Counted from the stretch's first letter, positions 1 through 8,951 are shown. The stretch is DNA of 64,000 nucleotides from Geopsychrobacter electrodiphilus DSM 16401 (GCF_000384395.1 NZ_ARWE01000001.1:124001-188000); one strand, 5' to 3'. Numbers and translations: made by a program. Notes: a model not told the origin generated them from the sequence alone.

Positions 1-381
1 ATTCTGCCAGAGCATGGTCACCGAGCGCAGGTTCTTCTGGGCGCCTTCGGCCTTAATCGGGCCAGTGCCCTGCCAGGCATAGGCTCCGTAAAGTCCCTGC
101 AGGATGGCGAACTGCACTTCATTGTCGCGCAGCAGCTTGATGTTTTCTCCCGAACCTGCCGAACTGATCGCCGACATCCCGATCTTCTGCTTCGGTTGCA
201 GCTTGACCTTGACCAGGGTCGAGAGCGCGACCCCGACCGGGTAGTAGGTCCCGCCCGTTGATGCGGTCGCCATCAGATAGTTACGTTCCTCCGCGGCCCG
301 GACGCTCGAGATGGAACCGAGCAGAAGCGTCAGCACTGCGACAAAAATCGTGAACTGTCGAAATTTTATTATCGTTGCCAT
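1..381 (-). CDS. TAXI-family TRAP transporter solute receptor, N-terminal part (runs off the window)
   Basis: The reverse strand codes 127 residues from an ATG at 381-379 to the window edge without a stop, so only the N-terminal third is present. A signal peptide is visible (hydrophobic stretch about residues 10-24, then SVRAAEE). The mature start carries the TGGTYYPVG motif typical of TAXI receptors, followed by SSAGSGENIKLL and the NEVQFAILQG strand expected of this fold. These periplasmic proteins bind glutamate-like or other carboxylate ligands and deliver them to a fused DctQM permease; the permease, if linked, lies outside the window. The gene is preceded by TCTCCT (reverse SD AGGAGA) just upstream of the ATG. 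Confidence 0.85.
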   Translation of the reverse strand, partial: MATIIKFRQFTIFVAVLTLLLGSISSVRAAEERNYLMATASTGGTYYPVGVALSTLVKVKLQPKQKIGMSAISSAGSGENIKLLRDNEVQFAILQGLYGAYAWQGTGPIKAEGAQKNLRSVTMLWQN

Positions 382-552
382 GTCATTTTTTCTCCTCGGG
401 TCAAGTGGTTGCATGGGGTGAACAGGCTGTTGGTTAAGGTCGGATCTCCTCAGATTCTACTGGAGAGTGCTGAACTTGCAAGCTGGATCGGGAGACATAT
501 CACCAACTCAATCCTTATGGGCGGGATTATGGTGTGATTGATCTTCGCGCCA

Positions 553-2985
553 TTAATTATGGAGACCCTCTGTGGCAGGGGTCGGTCCGGCGGATTTTTC
601 AAGATGGGGAAAGTAGTAACTGTTACGCCCGGTCTGCTTAACCTGGTACATCGCGGTATCGGCGACACACATCAGATCAGCTATGCTCTTGCTGTCATGA
701 GGGTAGATCGCGCCGCCGATCGAAGCGGAGATTTGGCGGATACCGCCAGGAAGGACGAAGGGCTCTGCCAGGGTCTTAAGCAAACGTTCTGCTGGGAGGA
801 GAACCTCGTTGACGTCTTTCAGGACTGGCAGAATGATGGTGAATTCATCCCCCCCCAGGCGTGCGACCGTGTCGGTCTCGCGCAGACAGGTGCTCATGCG
901 TTTGGCGACCTGGCGCAGAAGTTCATCACCATTGTCATGACCCAGGGTGTCGTTGACGGCTTTAAATTGGTCGAGATCGATAAACATCAGGCAGGCCAGA
1001 TGTTTATCACGGTCACAGTTTCCCAGGGCCTGTTTCAGCCGATCCATGAAGAGGCTTCGATTCGGAAGCCCGGTGAGAGCATCGAAGTTGGCCTGTTGCC
1101 AGACGAGGTCCTGGGCGGCTTTACGCAGAGTGATGTCGCGCAAAACGCTCTGTACCGCCGCCTCGCCTGCATAGAAGGTTACAGATCGGCCAATTTCAAC
1201 GTCGAGACTCTTGCCGTCTAGGCGGATAATTTGCTCTTCGACATGGAGGTGTGTGTTTTTTTTAGTTTCGACTTCGGAAATTTGCCTGAAAGCGGTTTTG
1301 TGGTAATGGGGGTGGATCAGTTCGTTGAGGGAGCGGCCAACGAGATCCTCTTTACTCTTTGCACAAAAGAGTATGTTTGCCGCTCGGTTGGCGTATAAAA
1401 CGTTGGCATGACGGTGCACTATGATCGCATCAGGCGAGCTGTCGATCAGCGCGTGATAGCTCTCCTGAGTTTCGCGCAGGGTCTTCTCTGTGTGTTTCAG
1501 GTTGGTTAGATCATGCAGCGTCTGTATCACAGCGACCAGCGTGCCATTCTGGTCGTGGATCGGCGCTGCATCGAAGGTCAGATATTTCGACCTGCCGTTA
1601 TACAGTTTGAGCCAGCCTTCAGCCTGAATACTATTTTCGACCAGCGGTGAGTCGGCTAACAGGGGGTAAAGATCGAAGGCGGCAGAGTAGTCCTTGTCCA
1701 GCACAATGTCAGCCAGGCAGGGGCGCTCCGAGGGGTAGAAGGCCTGCCAATGAAGATTTGTCCCTAGAATGTCGTTAGCCTTGAGACCGGTCAATTTCTC
1801 AACCGCCTGCGTCCATATCAACACCCTGTGGTTCACATCGAGAACAAAGCAGGGGGTGGCAGAATTTTGCAGCAGGTTGAGGGTGAACTCACGTTCCCTC
1901 GCTACCTCGGTCATTAACCCATCAAAGGTCGCGGCCAGGGTGGTTATTTCATCCCCCTGACCTCTAACAGGGTGACTTTTATCAGCATCTGGCGGAGAAA
2001 ATCCTGCCACGTGTGCGGTAAGCCGGGCCAGAGGGGCCAGCAGGGTGCGCGTCACAACCCAGGTAACGACGATGCAGAAGATGAGGATGATGCCGAGGCC
2101 GACAATGAAAAACCGCTGTACCTGAGCAATCGGTTGAAAGGCTTCATGGGTCGGGTAGTTAGCGGCAAGAATCCAGCGGTTACTGTTGAGACGCTTGAAG
2201 GACACCAGGGTGTGTAACCCGCGTGAGTTGACGGTCTCTTCAGTCCCCTCAAAACCCTCGATTGCCCGATCGAACCAGAGGTTCGCGCCGAGCGGAACGT
2301 CTTTCTTCATGATGCGCCGCGGGTCTGGATGCATGATCATCAGTCGGTCGGTATTAAAGAGGTAGAGATAGCCCGTCCGACCAATCCGTACAGCGCTCAG
2401 GCCGCCGAGAAAATTCTTACGCGTCAGATCGACGCTCCCCGCGATGACCGCGAGGATTTGTCCCTTGTCATTGCGGATGGGGGCCGTGAAATTAACCGCC
2501 GGGTGTTTTTGTTTCTGACTTGAAACATAGGGGTCAGAAATTTGAGGTTGTCCAGAGCGCAGCGTATCCTGGAAATATTTGCGGAAAGAGTAGTCTCGAC
2601 CACGGCGATCAGGTTTGAAGGGATACTCCGCCAGCAAGCGCCCATCCGCTGTGAACAGGAAAATGCCATTATCGAACATGCTGGTGGTGCCGAGACCAAG
2701 CTGGGTGTCGAGGTAGGACTGGGCGAGTTCGGCGTTTTTAAGGCGGTCGAGGGGGAAGCTGCCAGCCGTAGCGGTGATCAGAGAACTGGCATCCTGCAGT
2801 TGTCTGTCAATCTGCTTGGCGATCTGTTCGATCAAGGTCGACTGTTGGTCAGCAATGAGTTTCTGGAAGGAGCGTTTAAAATAATGCAGCGACAGTCCAC
2901 CCACACCTGCCATGATGACAAGGACGAGAGCCATGACGGAGAATGACATTCTGGCTTTGAGGCTGAGGGGGCGCTTGGGAATCAT
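553..2985 (-). CDS. Membrane diguanylate cyclase: dCache-HAMP-PAS-PAS-GGDEF
   Basis: Protein of 810 aa. A first membrane segment (about 13-33) and a second (about 292-315) bracket a periplasmic Cache-type sensor domain. Then come a HAMP linker, two PAS domains (about 370-500 and 505-620, the second opening with LIDSSPDAIIVHR), and a C-terminal GGDEF domain. The active-site loop reads RLGGDEF, and an RxxD inhibitory I-site (RETD) stands five residues before it, so an active, product-inhibited c-di-GMP synthase is expected. No EAL domain is present. The Cache domain suggests an extracellular small-molecule ligand, which cannot be named from the sequence. The gene is transcribed toward the TAXI receptor gene, 171 bp away, so a functional link is possible but unproven. 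Confidence 0.9.
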   Translation of the reverse strand: MIPKRPLSLKARMSFSVMALVLVIMAGVGGLSLHYFKRSFQKLIADQQSTLIEQIAKQIDRQLQDASSLITATAGSFPLDRLKNAELAQSYLDTQLGLGTTSMFDNGIFLFTADGRLLAEYPFKPDRRGRDYSFRKYFQDTLRSGQPQISDPYVSSQKQKHPAVNFTAPIRNDKGQILAVIAGSVDLTRKNFLGGLSAVRIGRTGYLYLFNTDRLMIMHPDPRRIMKKDVPLGANLWFDRAIEGFEGTEETVNSRGLHTLVSFKRLNSNRWILAANYPTHEAFQPIAQVQRFFIVGLGIILIFCIVVTWVVTRTLLAPLARLTAHVAGFSPPDADKSHPVRGQGDEITTLAATFDGLMTEVAREREFTLNLLQNSATPCFVLDVNHRVLIWTQAVEKLTGLKANDILGTNLHWQAFYPSERPCLADIVLDKDYSAAFDLYPLLADSPLVENSIQAEGWLKLYNGRSKYLTFDAAPIHDQNGTLVAVIQTLHDLTNLKHTEKTLRETQESYHALIDSSPDAIIVHRHANVLYANRAANILFCAKSKEDLVGRSLNELIHPHYHKTAFRQISEVETKKNTHLHVEEQIIRLDGKSLDVEIGRSVTFYAGEAAVQSVLRDITLRKAAQDLVWQQANFDALTGLPNRSLFMDRLKQALGNCDRDKHLACLMFIDLDQFKAVNDTLGHDNGDELLRQVAKRMSTCLRETDTVARLGGDEFTIILPVLKDVNEVLLPAERLLKTLAEPFVLPGGIRQISASIGGAIYPHDSKSIADLMCVADTAMYQVKQTGRNSYYFPHLEKSAGPTPATEGLHN

Positions 2986-3000
2986 TTAGTTTTCCCCTAT

Positions 3001-3426
3001 GACGGGAATGCTGGATCAGCAGAAGGTTGATCTCAGGGGGCAGAATATCTTAGGCAAATTTAACAGCGCTGGAAGGCTAATGCAAGGAATTGATAAAACA
3101 GCGTTAGTATTTACCCGACCTGCTCGGTCTGCCGCGCAGAATGGGTGGCCTTGAACTAATCGCGGGGAATTTTCATCGGACCCCGCTCCCCACCCCTTTG
3201 AGGGAACCCGGAACACTGTCATGTTGAAACGTTTAAATTTAAATTCTATTAAAAAGTCATCCCTTAAGTATACTGAAACTCTATTCCAGTGCGTATGCTC
3301 ACTCTGGTCGCGATTGCTCTCAACTGAAATCGTCACCACTTGGGTTTCGCAGCTACTGTCGGGGTGGGTACGCCCCTGTCGCCGTCCCTTTGATTCTCGA
3401 AAGTCTGATCCTGAAGGAGTTCTGAT
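3001..3426 (+). promoter_or_regulatory. glnA upstream region with a weak sigma-70 candidate
   Basis: About 425 bp without a gene. A TATACT hexamer at 3269-3274 is a good -10 element, but the hexamer 17 bp upstream (CTATTA) is a poor -35. The glnA ribosome binding site AAGGAG lies at 3414-3419. A sigma-54 site was looked for because glnA is often nitrogen-regulated; the only GG...GC pair found (near 3304) has 8 rather than 10 bases between the dinucleotides and was rejected. No riboswitch was recognised. Confidence 0.3.
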
Positions 3427-4755
3427 ATGACACGCAGTGAAATTATGACGATCATCCAAGAACAGAAGGTTAACTTTTTCCGACTGCAGTTTGTCGATAT
3501 CTTTGGTTTCATGAAGAATATCTCCATCCCGCTGAGTCAGATTGAAAAAGCGCTGGATGGCCAGATGATGTTCGACGGCTCGTCGATTGACGGCTTTGTG
3601 CGCATCAACGAGTCGGATATGTATCTGAAGCCCGATTATGACACCTTTGTCGTTCTCCCCTGGCGGAACAAGAACGGTGTCAATGCGGCGCGGATTATCT
3701 GTGATGTGCACAAGGCCGATGGTACCCCCTTTGAGGGCTGCCCGCGGGTGAACCTGAAACGGGTGCTGGCCGAGGCCAAGGAACTCGGGTACACCATGAA
3801 CGTCGGCACCGAGTGTGAATTTTTTCTGTTTCAGAAGGATGAGAACGGCAAGCTGTCAACCGCGACTAATGATGTCGCCGGCTACTTTGAGGTCGATCCG
3901 GATGACACCGGCATCAACTGTCGGCGTGAGATCATCGATACCTTGGAGGCCATGCATTTTGAAGTTGAGGCCTCCCATCATGAAGTCGCCGAAGGGCAGC
4001 ATGAGATCAACTTCAAGTATTCTGACGCCTTAAAAGCGGCCGACAACACCCTGACCTTCAAGTGGGTGGTACGTTCCATCGCCGATAAACACGGCTTTCA
4101 CGCGACCTTCATGCCCAAGCCGGTGTTCGGCATCAACGGTTCGGGCATGCATACCAACCAGTCCCTCTTCACCCTCGATGGGCAGAACGCCTTCTATGAT
4201 GAAAGTGGGCCGCTGCAGTTGAGTGAAATCGCCTACCAGTATATCGCCGGAATCACCAGGAATGCGCGTGGCTTTACCGCCGTGACCAATCCGCTGGTCA
4301 ACTCTTACAAACGCCTTGTCCCTGGTTACGAAGCGCCGGTCTACGTTGCCTGGTCAGCTTCCAATCGCTCGGCCATGATCCGTATCCCCGCATCACGCGG
4401 TATGGGCACCCGCACCGAGGTCCGCTGTCCCGACCCGACCTGCAATCCCTATCTGGCCTTCGCCATGATGCTGACTTCGGGGCTCGACGGAGTGAAAAAC
4501 AAGCTCGAAGCCCCGGCGGCCGTCAATATTAATATCTTCAAGATGACGGCCGCCGAAAAAGAAGCGACCGGAATCGCCAGTCTGCCCGGCAGTCTGGAAG
4601 AGGCGATCATCGCGCTCAAGGAGAATCCGCTCGCCAAAGAAGCGCTCGGCGAGCATATCTTTAAAAAATATATTCAGGGGAAAACGAAAGAATGGAATCG
4701 CTATCGGATGGCGGTGACCGACTGGGAAATTAAGGAATATATGAAGAACTACTGA
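3427..4755 (+). CDS. glnA: Glutamine synthetase type I (GSI-alpha-like)
   Basis: Protein of 442 aa that makes glutamine from glutamate, ammonia and ATP in the cytosol. Family landmarks are the N-terminal MMFDGSSIDGF, the metal-binding GTECEFFLF, the HEVAEGQHEINF segment, NGSGMHTNQSL and NRSAMIRIP. The length and the C-terminal end fit the GSI-alpha subclass found in Firmicutes, Thermotogae and some deltaproteobacteria. The adenylylation-site motif of GSI-beta enzymes (NLYDLP) was not found, so control by adenylylation is unlikely. Start chosen at the ATG with SD AAGGAG at 3414-3419. No convincing terminator follows directly; a hairpin without a T-run lies at 4825-4849. A decayed copy of this gene's last 27 codons lies at 6441-6525. 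Confidence 0.96.
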   Translation: MTRSEIMTIIQEQKVNFFRLQFVDIFGFMKNISIPLSQIEKALDGQMMFDGSSIDGFVRINESDMYLKPDYDTFVVLPWRNKNGVNAARIICDVHKADGTPFEGCPRVNLKRVLAEAKELGYTMNVGTECEFFLFQKDENGKLSTATNDVAGYFEVDPDDTGINCRREIIDTLEAMHFEVEASHHEVAEGQHEINFKYSDALKAADNTLTFKWVVRSIADKHGFHATFMPKPVFGINGSGMHTNQSLFTLDGQNAFYDESGPLQLSEIAYQYIAGITRNARGFTAVTNPLVNSYKRLVPGYEAPVYVAWSASNRSAMIRIPASRGMGTRTEVRCPDPTCNPYLAFAMMLTSGLDGVKNKLEAPAAVNINIFKMTAAEKEATGIASLPGSLEEAIIALKENPLAKEALGEHIFKKYIQGKTKEWNRYRMAVTDWEIKEYMKNY

Positions 4756-4824
4756 TTTCTGTGATTATTTCGCGATGCTTATTATCCAAAGGCGAGGATG
4801 TTTGTTTCATAAACGCTTTTCTGG

Positions 4825-4849
4825 AGAGGGCAGCCATTCTGTGCCCTCT
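4825..4849. terminator. Weak hairpin between glnA and the convergent GGDEF gene
   Basis: An 8-bp stem, AGAGGGCA / TGCCCTCT, with a 9-base loop between two convergent genes. Neither strand shows a clear T-run after the stem, so it is at best a weak or protein-assisted terminator. Confidence 0.35.
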
Positions 4850-4881
4850 AGATGATATTGATCTGCCAGGCAAAGCGTTTC

Positions 4882-5994
4882 TCAACGTACAATTTTCACG
4901 CAATTTTTACCCGCGTTTTTGGCGGCATAGACGCCGCGATCCGCTGCCTTGATCAAATCTTCAGGTGTTTTCATAGCGGCTGTCTTGGCTGCAACTCCGA
5001 CGCTGATACTTCCTGGCCAGACTCCGCCAAGGACCGGGACTGTTAGGGCTGCGATTTGGTCATGCATGAGAGTTGCGATCACCATGGCACCTTCCTCATT
5101 CGTCTTGGGACAGATGATGAGAAACTCATCTCCTCCAAGCCGACAGACGATATCGTCTGTCCGGACTGCATATCTCAGCTGTCTTGCCAGTTTCTGCAAT
5201 ACCAAGTCACCGGCATCATGGCCGTAGTTATCGTTGATTGCTTTAAAACCGTCGGCGTCAATCATCATGCAGGCGAGTGTGGTCCCCATATTGACGGACT
5301 CTTCCCACAATTGATCCAATATTTGTAAGGCATGGCGACGATTCGATAGCCCGGTCAAAACATCGGTGGACGCCAGTTTTCCGAGTTTTTGATTTGCCTC
5401 AGAGAGAGACTGGGTCCGCTCCCTGATCTTAACTTCAAGGGTTTGATTTAATTCGCTTAATTGTTTGTTTCGGTTTGATACCTGCTTGAAAAGATTATTC
5501 AGTGATCTGAGCAGTAACCCCGTTGCTTTATCAACCGCTTTTTCCTCCATCAGATAAGCGTCATCGGCGGAGTGACCAAACTCAATCGCTCTAATTTGAC
5601 GGGCCAGGCTCATATCTGATCCCAGAATGTGGCAGACCAGCCAATTCATCAGAAATTCAAACAAGTCTTTCCCCGTAGTATCCTGGGAGGTTTCCATCTG
5701 TTGATGAAGCAACGTGACTTCTTGAAGAAAATTAAGGTGCTCTCGCTCGTGATGCTCGACATGTCTTATGTCGACACCGGTGCGATGAGACATTTTCTCT
5801 TCTTCTTCAAAATGATATTGCGTGTATGACACCAACTCGGTAAACACTTGTTCCAGGTCTGCAGAGTTGACGCTGTTTTGGGAGAGAAGTTGGCCGAACT
5901 CGTTGATCACTTTAACCAGATGCTTATGTTGTTGATCAACTTCGGCGAGACCTGTTTCAAAATTTTGATCCCATTGAAAGACGTCCATATACAA
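4882..5994 (-). CDS. Bacteriohemerythrin-GGDEF fusion, putative oxygen-sensing diguanylate cyclase
   Basis: Protein of 370 aa. The first ~135 residues are a hemerythrin domain with a full set of di-iron ligands: His in DQQHKHL, the H-x3-E of HFEEE, the H-x3-H of HEREH, and the H-x4-D of HILGSD. A coiled-coil linker (about 165-205, ending near ERTQSLSEANQKL) leads to a C-terminal GGDEF domain with an intact RLGGDEF loop and an RxxD I-site (RTDD) five residues before it. The architecture matches the known Bhr-DGC class, in which the redox or oxygen state of the di-iron centre changes cyclase activity. No membrane segment is seen, so a soluble cytosolic sensor is expected. The gene sits between glnA and a decayed glnA tail. 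Confidence 0.92.
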   Translation of the reverse strand: MYMDVFQWDQNFETGLAEVDQQHKHLVKVINEFGQLLSQNSVNSADLEQVFTELVSYTQYHFEEEEKMSHRTGVDIRHVEHHEREHLNFLQEVTLLHQQMETSQDTTGKDLFEFLMNWLVCHILGSDMSLARQIRAIEFGHSADDAYLMEEKAVDKATGLLLRSLNNLFKQVSNRNKQLSELNQTLEVKIRERTQSLSEANQKLGKLASTDVLTGLSNRRHALQILDQLWEESVNMGTTLACMMIDADGFKAINDNYGHDAGDLVLQKLARQLRYAVRTDDIVCRLGGDEFLIICPKTNEEGAMVIATLMHDQIAALTVPVLGGVWPGSISVGVAAKTAAMKTPEDLIKAADRGVYAAKNAGKNCVKIVR

Positions 5995-6080
5995 TCCTTA
6001 GTAATGGCGGAAGCGTGCAGGATAAAGTGCTTTCTGGTGTAAACCCTCTTCTTCTGTCAACTGGTGGCGTGGAGGTTATC

Positions 6081-6257
6081 TTAGTAAAGGCCGTTCCGCG
6101 GCCAAGCTGTCCGTCGGTAAGTATGAAGAAATTTTGAAGTTTTAACTCCTGTAAAAGCTTCGCAGGCGAGATTCCAGAAGACGACGCGACCTTGCCGATT
6201 CAGGAGAAAGGCTGGGTTGGAAGATATTTCAGGCGCTCGTTGAAACAGGTTGTCCAT
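6081..6257 (-). pseudogene. 5' stub of a PAS-domain sensor gene
   Basis: An ATG at 6257-6255 with a GGAG ribosome site opens a 58-codon frame. It begins like a PAS domain (NPAFLLNRQGRVVFWNLACE, then AFTGVKTS) and then loses similarity and stops. A PAS domain needs about 100 residues, so this is the head of a sensor gene cut by deletion or frameshift rather than a complete gene. It is co-directional with, and 86 bp upstream of, the hemerythrin-GGDEF gene. Confidence 0.5.
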
Positions 6258-6440
6258 TGACTCCACCTTGGCTCGCAGCGCTCCATCACCAATATATAGG
6301 TCTTTTGAGGAGGATAAAAAACGTTCATTTCACTTATTGATGAGGGTTAATTCGAGATGTTCGCATGGTCTGGATTAAGTTACAGCGAACTAATTATAAC
6401 ACAAACAAGGTTTTACTTTAAAGCGAGTATAAAATTGGAT

Positions 6441-6525
6441 GTATCGGGGGACGCAGAAAGAATGGAATGGTTGTCTGACGGCGGTGACGGTCGGGGAAAT
6501 TAAGGAACAGATGCACAACGACTGA
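6441..6525 (+). pseudogene. Decayed duplicate of the glnA 3' end
   Basis: About 85 bp align without gaps in the coding part to the last 27 codons of the glnA at 3427-4755, including the stop. The frame is kept: KEWN, AVT, EIKE and the terminal asparagine region recur in the same order with roughly 15 of 26 residues identical. It is followed 34 bp later by a strong terminator. This is the tail of a former second glnA copy, or of a duplication associated with the arrival of the intervening ~1.7 kb. Confidence 0.7.
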
Positions 6526-6558
6526 TCGTCACCTGCGGGACGAAAGGTTGTGGTGTTA

Positions 6559-6605
6559 AACTTTCAGCCCCTGTCAGCATAAGCTTGCAGGGGCTGAAAG
6601 TTTTA
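6559..6605. terminator. Strong bidirectional terminator
   Basis: A perfect 15-bp stem (AACTTTCAGCCCCTG / CAGGGGCTGAAAGTT) with a 14-base loop, followed by TTAT on the plus strand and an A-rich left flank that gives a T-run on the minus strand. It follows the glnA tail remnant and also ends the universal stress gene coming from the right. It may once have been the glnA terminator. Confidence 0.85.
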
Positions 6606-6645
6606 TCTGAAATGCCCGGCTGACCCGGATAACCGTCTGTGAAAA

Positions 6646-7473
6646 CTAATGGGACATCAGCACGGGGACGGTCATTGAATCCAGCAGGGTTCGGGTCGCA
6701 CCGCCAAGTACCCACTCCCTGAGCCGTGAATGACCGTAGCCGCCCATAACGATCAGGTCGGCGCTGAGGTCGGCCGCGCGCGACAGGATTTCATTCCCCA
6801 CGTCGATCCCGGTGACTGGATCTGTCGTCATATCGACACGCACGCCATGGCGCTCAAGATAGAGGACGATCTCGTCAACAGGAATGCTGCCGTGGCCACC
6901 CTGCTTGAGCTGAATTGCCATGAGGGTCACCTTTTGCGCCCGTTTGAGGAGCGGGATGGCGTCGGTGACGGCACGGGTCGCCTCGTGACTTCCGTTCCAG
7001 GCGATGAGAGCTCGACTGCCGATGCTGAGAAAACTGCCTGCATAGGGGATAATCAATACCGGACGACCGGACGCCAGCACCAGGCGCGGCGGGAAATCCA
7101 CGGGGGTTCCCGAGTTATCCGAAATATCACTCTGGCCGATCACGACCAAATCGGCGTATCGCGCCTGCTTTGCGACCGCGTCGACGGGGAAGTCGGTCGT
7201 TGTGCGCCATTCGGCATTTTTAAAACCCAGGATCGACAGCTGTTGTTTAAAGGTTGCTTCGGCGTGCGCCATCTCCTCAGTTGCGGCTTTCTGCTGGGTC
7301 TCGATGAGTTCCGGTCCCATATGGACCAGGTAGCCGGGAAGGACAAAGGGGGTCTGCACGTACAGCGCGACCAGATGGGCTTCGTGCTGCAATGCCAGGC
7401 GGGCGGCGACTTCGACGCGTGGTGCACAGCGTCTGCCGGGGTCAATGTGAACCAGGATCGTCTTATAGCTCAT
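6646..7473 (-). CDS. Tandem universal stress protein (two UspA domains)
   Basis: Protein of 275 aa with two UspA-fold halves: residues 1-145 start MSYKTILVHIDPG, and about 155-275 start SRALIAWNGSHEA. The second half ends with the ATP-binding signature GGYGHSRLREWVLGGATRTL; the first half has the degenerate VVIGQSD in its place. Tandem Usp proteins of this type are soluble stress proteins whose exact clients are not known. The neighbours Hsp20 and cold-shock protein share a stress theme. A terminator lies directly downstream at 6559-6605. Confidence 0.92.
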   Translation of the reverse strand: MSYKTILVHIDPGRRCAPRVEVAARLALQHEAHLVALYVQTPFVLPGYLVHMGPELIETQQKAATEEMAHAEATFKQQLSILGFKNAEWRTTTDFPVDAVAKQARYADLVVIGQSDISDNSGTPVDFPPRLVLASGRPVLIIPYAGSFLSIGSRALIAWNGSHEATRAVTDAIPLLKRAQKVTLMAIQLKQGGHGSIPVDEIVLYLERHGVRVDMTTDPVTGIDVGNEILSRAADLSADLIVMGGYGHSRLREWVLGGATRTLLDSMTVPVLMSH

Positions 7474-7572
7474 GGAATTCCTTTCTGGGCAGGTTGTTGG
7501 TTCCTGCTTCGCCGCTTCTTAAGTGGACGAAAACCTCTGGTGGCATCTCACTTTGGCCGATCTTGCTTAATA

Positions 7573-7779
7573 CTAATTGTCTTTAGCAAACACCTGATGC
7601 TGACGTCGCTCCTCCCCCTCAAATGGCATCACCAGGTGCCGCATTTTGTCTCGTCCAAGAACCGCCCAGCCATCGGAGCGTTCAAAGAACATGACCTTTT
7701 CGGTGACGATCAAATATTGTAATTCATCTTTTCTGACGGAGCATTCCAGCCAATTTTTAAGCACCACCGGAACAAGCAT
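7573..7779 (-). CDS. Small hypothetical protein
   Basis: A 68-codon frame starting at the ATG 7779-7777, chosen because GGGAGG lies 5 bp upstream; a longer in-frame start at 7812 has no ribosome site. The product is soluble and charged (for example VTEKVMFFERSDGWAVLG), without signal peptide or membrane segment. It is co-directional with the universal stress gene and ends 99 bp before it, so the two could be co-transcribed. No family was recognised. Confidence 0.5.
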   Translation of the reverse strand: MLVPVVLKNWLECSVRKDELQYLIVTEKVMFFERSDGWAVLGRDKMRHLVMPFEGEERRQHQVFAKDN

Positions 7780-7984
7780 AAGCGCCTCCCTGGTTATGGA
7801 TTTCCGATCCATCTTTTTAAGTGCCCAATTCCCTTTGCATAAACTCAGCCCTCAGTTTTCGGTAGACGACCTGCAACGGGAAGAACTGCAAATTGACGCC
7901 AAAGGTTGCTGTGTATCGCGACGGTTGGCTCAAGGCTCACAGGGCCGGGTGTGATCTTGCCTGGCCGCCTCCTAATAAATTCCG

Positions 7985-8018
7985 AAAAAATGGCCCACTT
8001 CATTCAGCGTGAGCCATT
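7985..8018 (-). terminator. Terminator of the Hsp20 gene
   Basis: On the minus strand an imperfect 10-bp stem (AATGGCTCAC / GTGGGCCATT) with a short loop is followed by a run of six T. It lies about 95 bp past the Hsp20 stop codon. The interval 7780-8113 holds this terminator and otherwise no gene that can be supported. Confidence 0.65.
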
Positions 8019-8113
8019 CCAATGTCGGTCGGATTTCGAGTTGTTGTAACTGGCCTGTATCACCGCCGGACGCAGATGACTCCAAAAATGTTCAGCTCAT
8101 AGCTAAGAGCGAG

Positions 8114-8554
8114 CTACTTCACTTTAATTTCGATCTTTTTCGGCCGCGCCGCTTCCGTCTTTTCGATGGCGATATTCAGCATGCCATCCTTGAAGGTTGC
8201 TTCGACCTTCGATTGATCGACGTTGTCCGGCAGGGTAAAGCTCCGAGTAAAGCTGCCGTACTGCCGTTCAACGCGATGGAAGCGTTTTCCACTTTCCTCC
8301 TTCTCCTGTTTCCTTTCCCCGCTGATCGTCAGGACCCCGTTCTCCAAATTGACCTTGACATCCTCTTTTTTAACCTCGGGGATTTCGGCCTTGATCAAGA
8401 ACTCTTTGCTGGTCTCAGCAATATCGACCCTGGGGGCCCAGTTCCTTGCGACATCTCCCGTCGTTGTGAGTTGGTTTTGCGAGCCACCAGCCCTGGTATA
8501 ACGATCGAATAAATCTTCTATTTCGCGCCACGGGTCCCACGTCATAATTGCCAT
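8114..8554 (-). CDS. Small heat shock protein, Hsp20 family
   Basis: Protein of 146 aa. The start is set at the second ATG (8554-8552) because GGAGG lies just before it; a frame-extended ATG at 8566 contains that ribosome site. The N-terminus, MTWDPWREIEDLFDR, is typical. The alpha-crystallin domain spans about 40-140 with the conserved NGVLTISGERK strand and FTLPDNVDQSKVEATFKDGML, ending in a lysine-rich IEIK tail. It acts as an ATP-independent holdase for unfolding proteins in the cytosol. No CIRCE element was found upstream; a G+C-rich hairpin followed by TTTT lies in the leader region (8668-8709). Confidence 0.95.
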   Translation of the reverse strand: MAIMTWDPWREIEDLFDRYTRAGGSQNQLTTTGDVARNWAPRVDIAETSKEFLIKAEIPEVKKEDVKVNLENGVLTISGERKQEKEESGKRFHRVERQYGSFTRSFTLPDNVDQSKVEATFKDGMLNIAIEKTEAARPKKIEIKVK

Positions 8555-8667
8555 ATTGTCCTCCATTTATACGGGATTTTGCGTACCCTCGAAGACAGCC
8601 CGCATTTCCGCCAATCGGGGTCTGTTGCTGCCGGTTGCCCCTTGAGGCCAGCAACCACCATAGAAAA

Positions 8668-8709
8668 GCCGAGCAAGCCATCAGGAATCACATCCTTCGG
8701 CAGCTCGGC
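8668..8709 (-). terminator. Hairpin with T-run between cold-shock and Hsp20 genes
   Basis: The inverted repeat GCCGAGC / GCTCGGC is extended by a further GCC/GGC pair with bulges. On the minus strand the stem is followed by TTTTC. It is too far from the cold-shock gene to be its main terminator (that is at 8873-8911), so it may terminate or attenuate transcription into Hsp20 or close a small RNA. The surrounding 8555-8872 carries no gene I can support. Confidence 0.4.
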
Positions 8710-8872
8710 TATCCTTCGCCAGAAAGGATCCGTAGCATTCCGTCGCCCTCCTTACAGAGGGGTTGGCTTTATCGGGACGCACAATATCCCACGGCTGATA
8801 GTTACCTTGTATCAGGTTTTATGGGGGAATCAAGTTTGTGCGTCAGGGTGGCCAATAATACGCCACACGCGC

Positions 8873-8911
8873 AAAAAAGCCCCCTAACTCAGATGATTTA
8901 GAGGGCTTTTT
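8873..8911. terminator. Bidirectional terminator after the cold-shock gene
   Basis: A 15-bp stem with one mismatch (A-run, AGCCCCCTAA / TTAGAGGGCT, T-run) sits 40 bp past the cold-shock stop codon. It has T-runs on both strands. Confidence 0.85.
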
Positions 8912-8951
8912 CGCAGGGCGACTCCAGCTTTTTAATGCGGTGAAACAGGGT

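Noticed and set aside
3300-3320. Possible sigma-54 promoter before glnA
   Set aside because: The GG and GC dinucleotides are 8 bp apart instead of 10.
7646-7954. 102-codon plus-strand frame
   Set aside because: It overlaps the small reverse gene that has a proper ribosome site, and shows no features itself.
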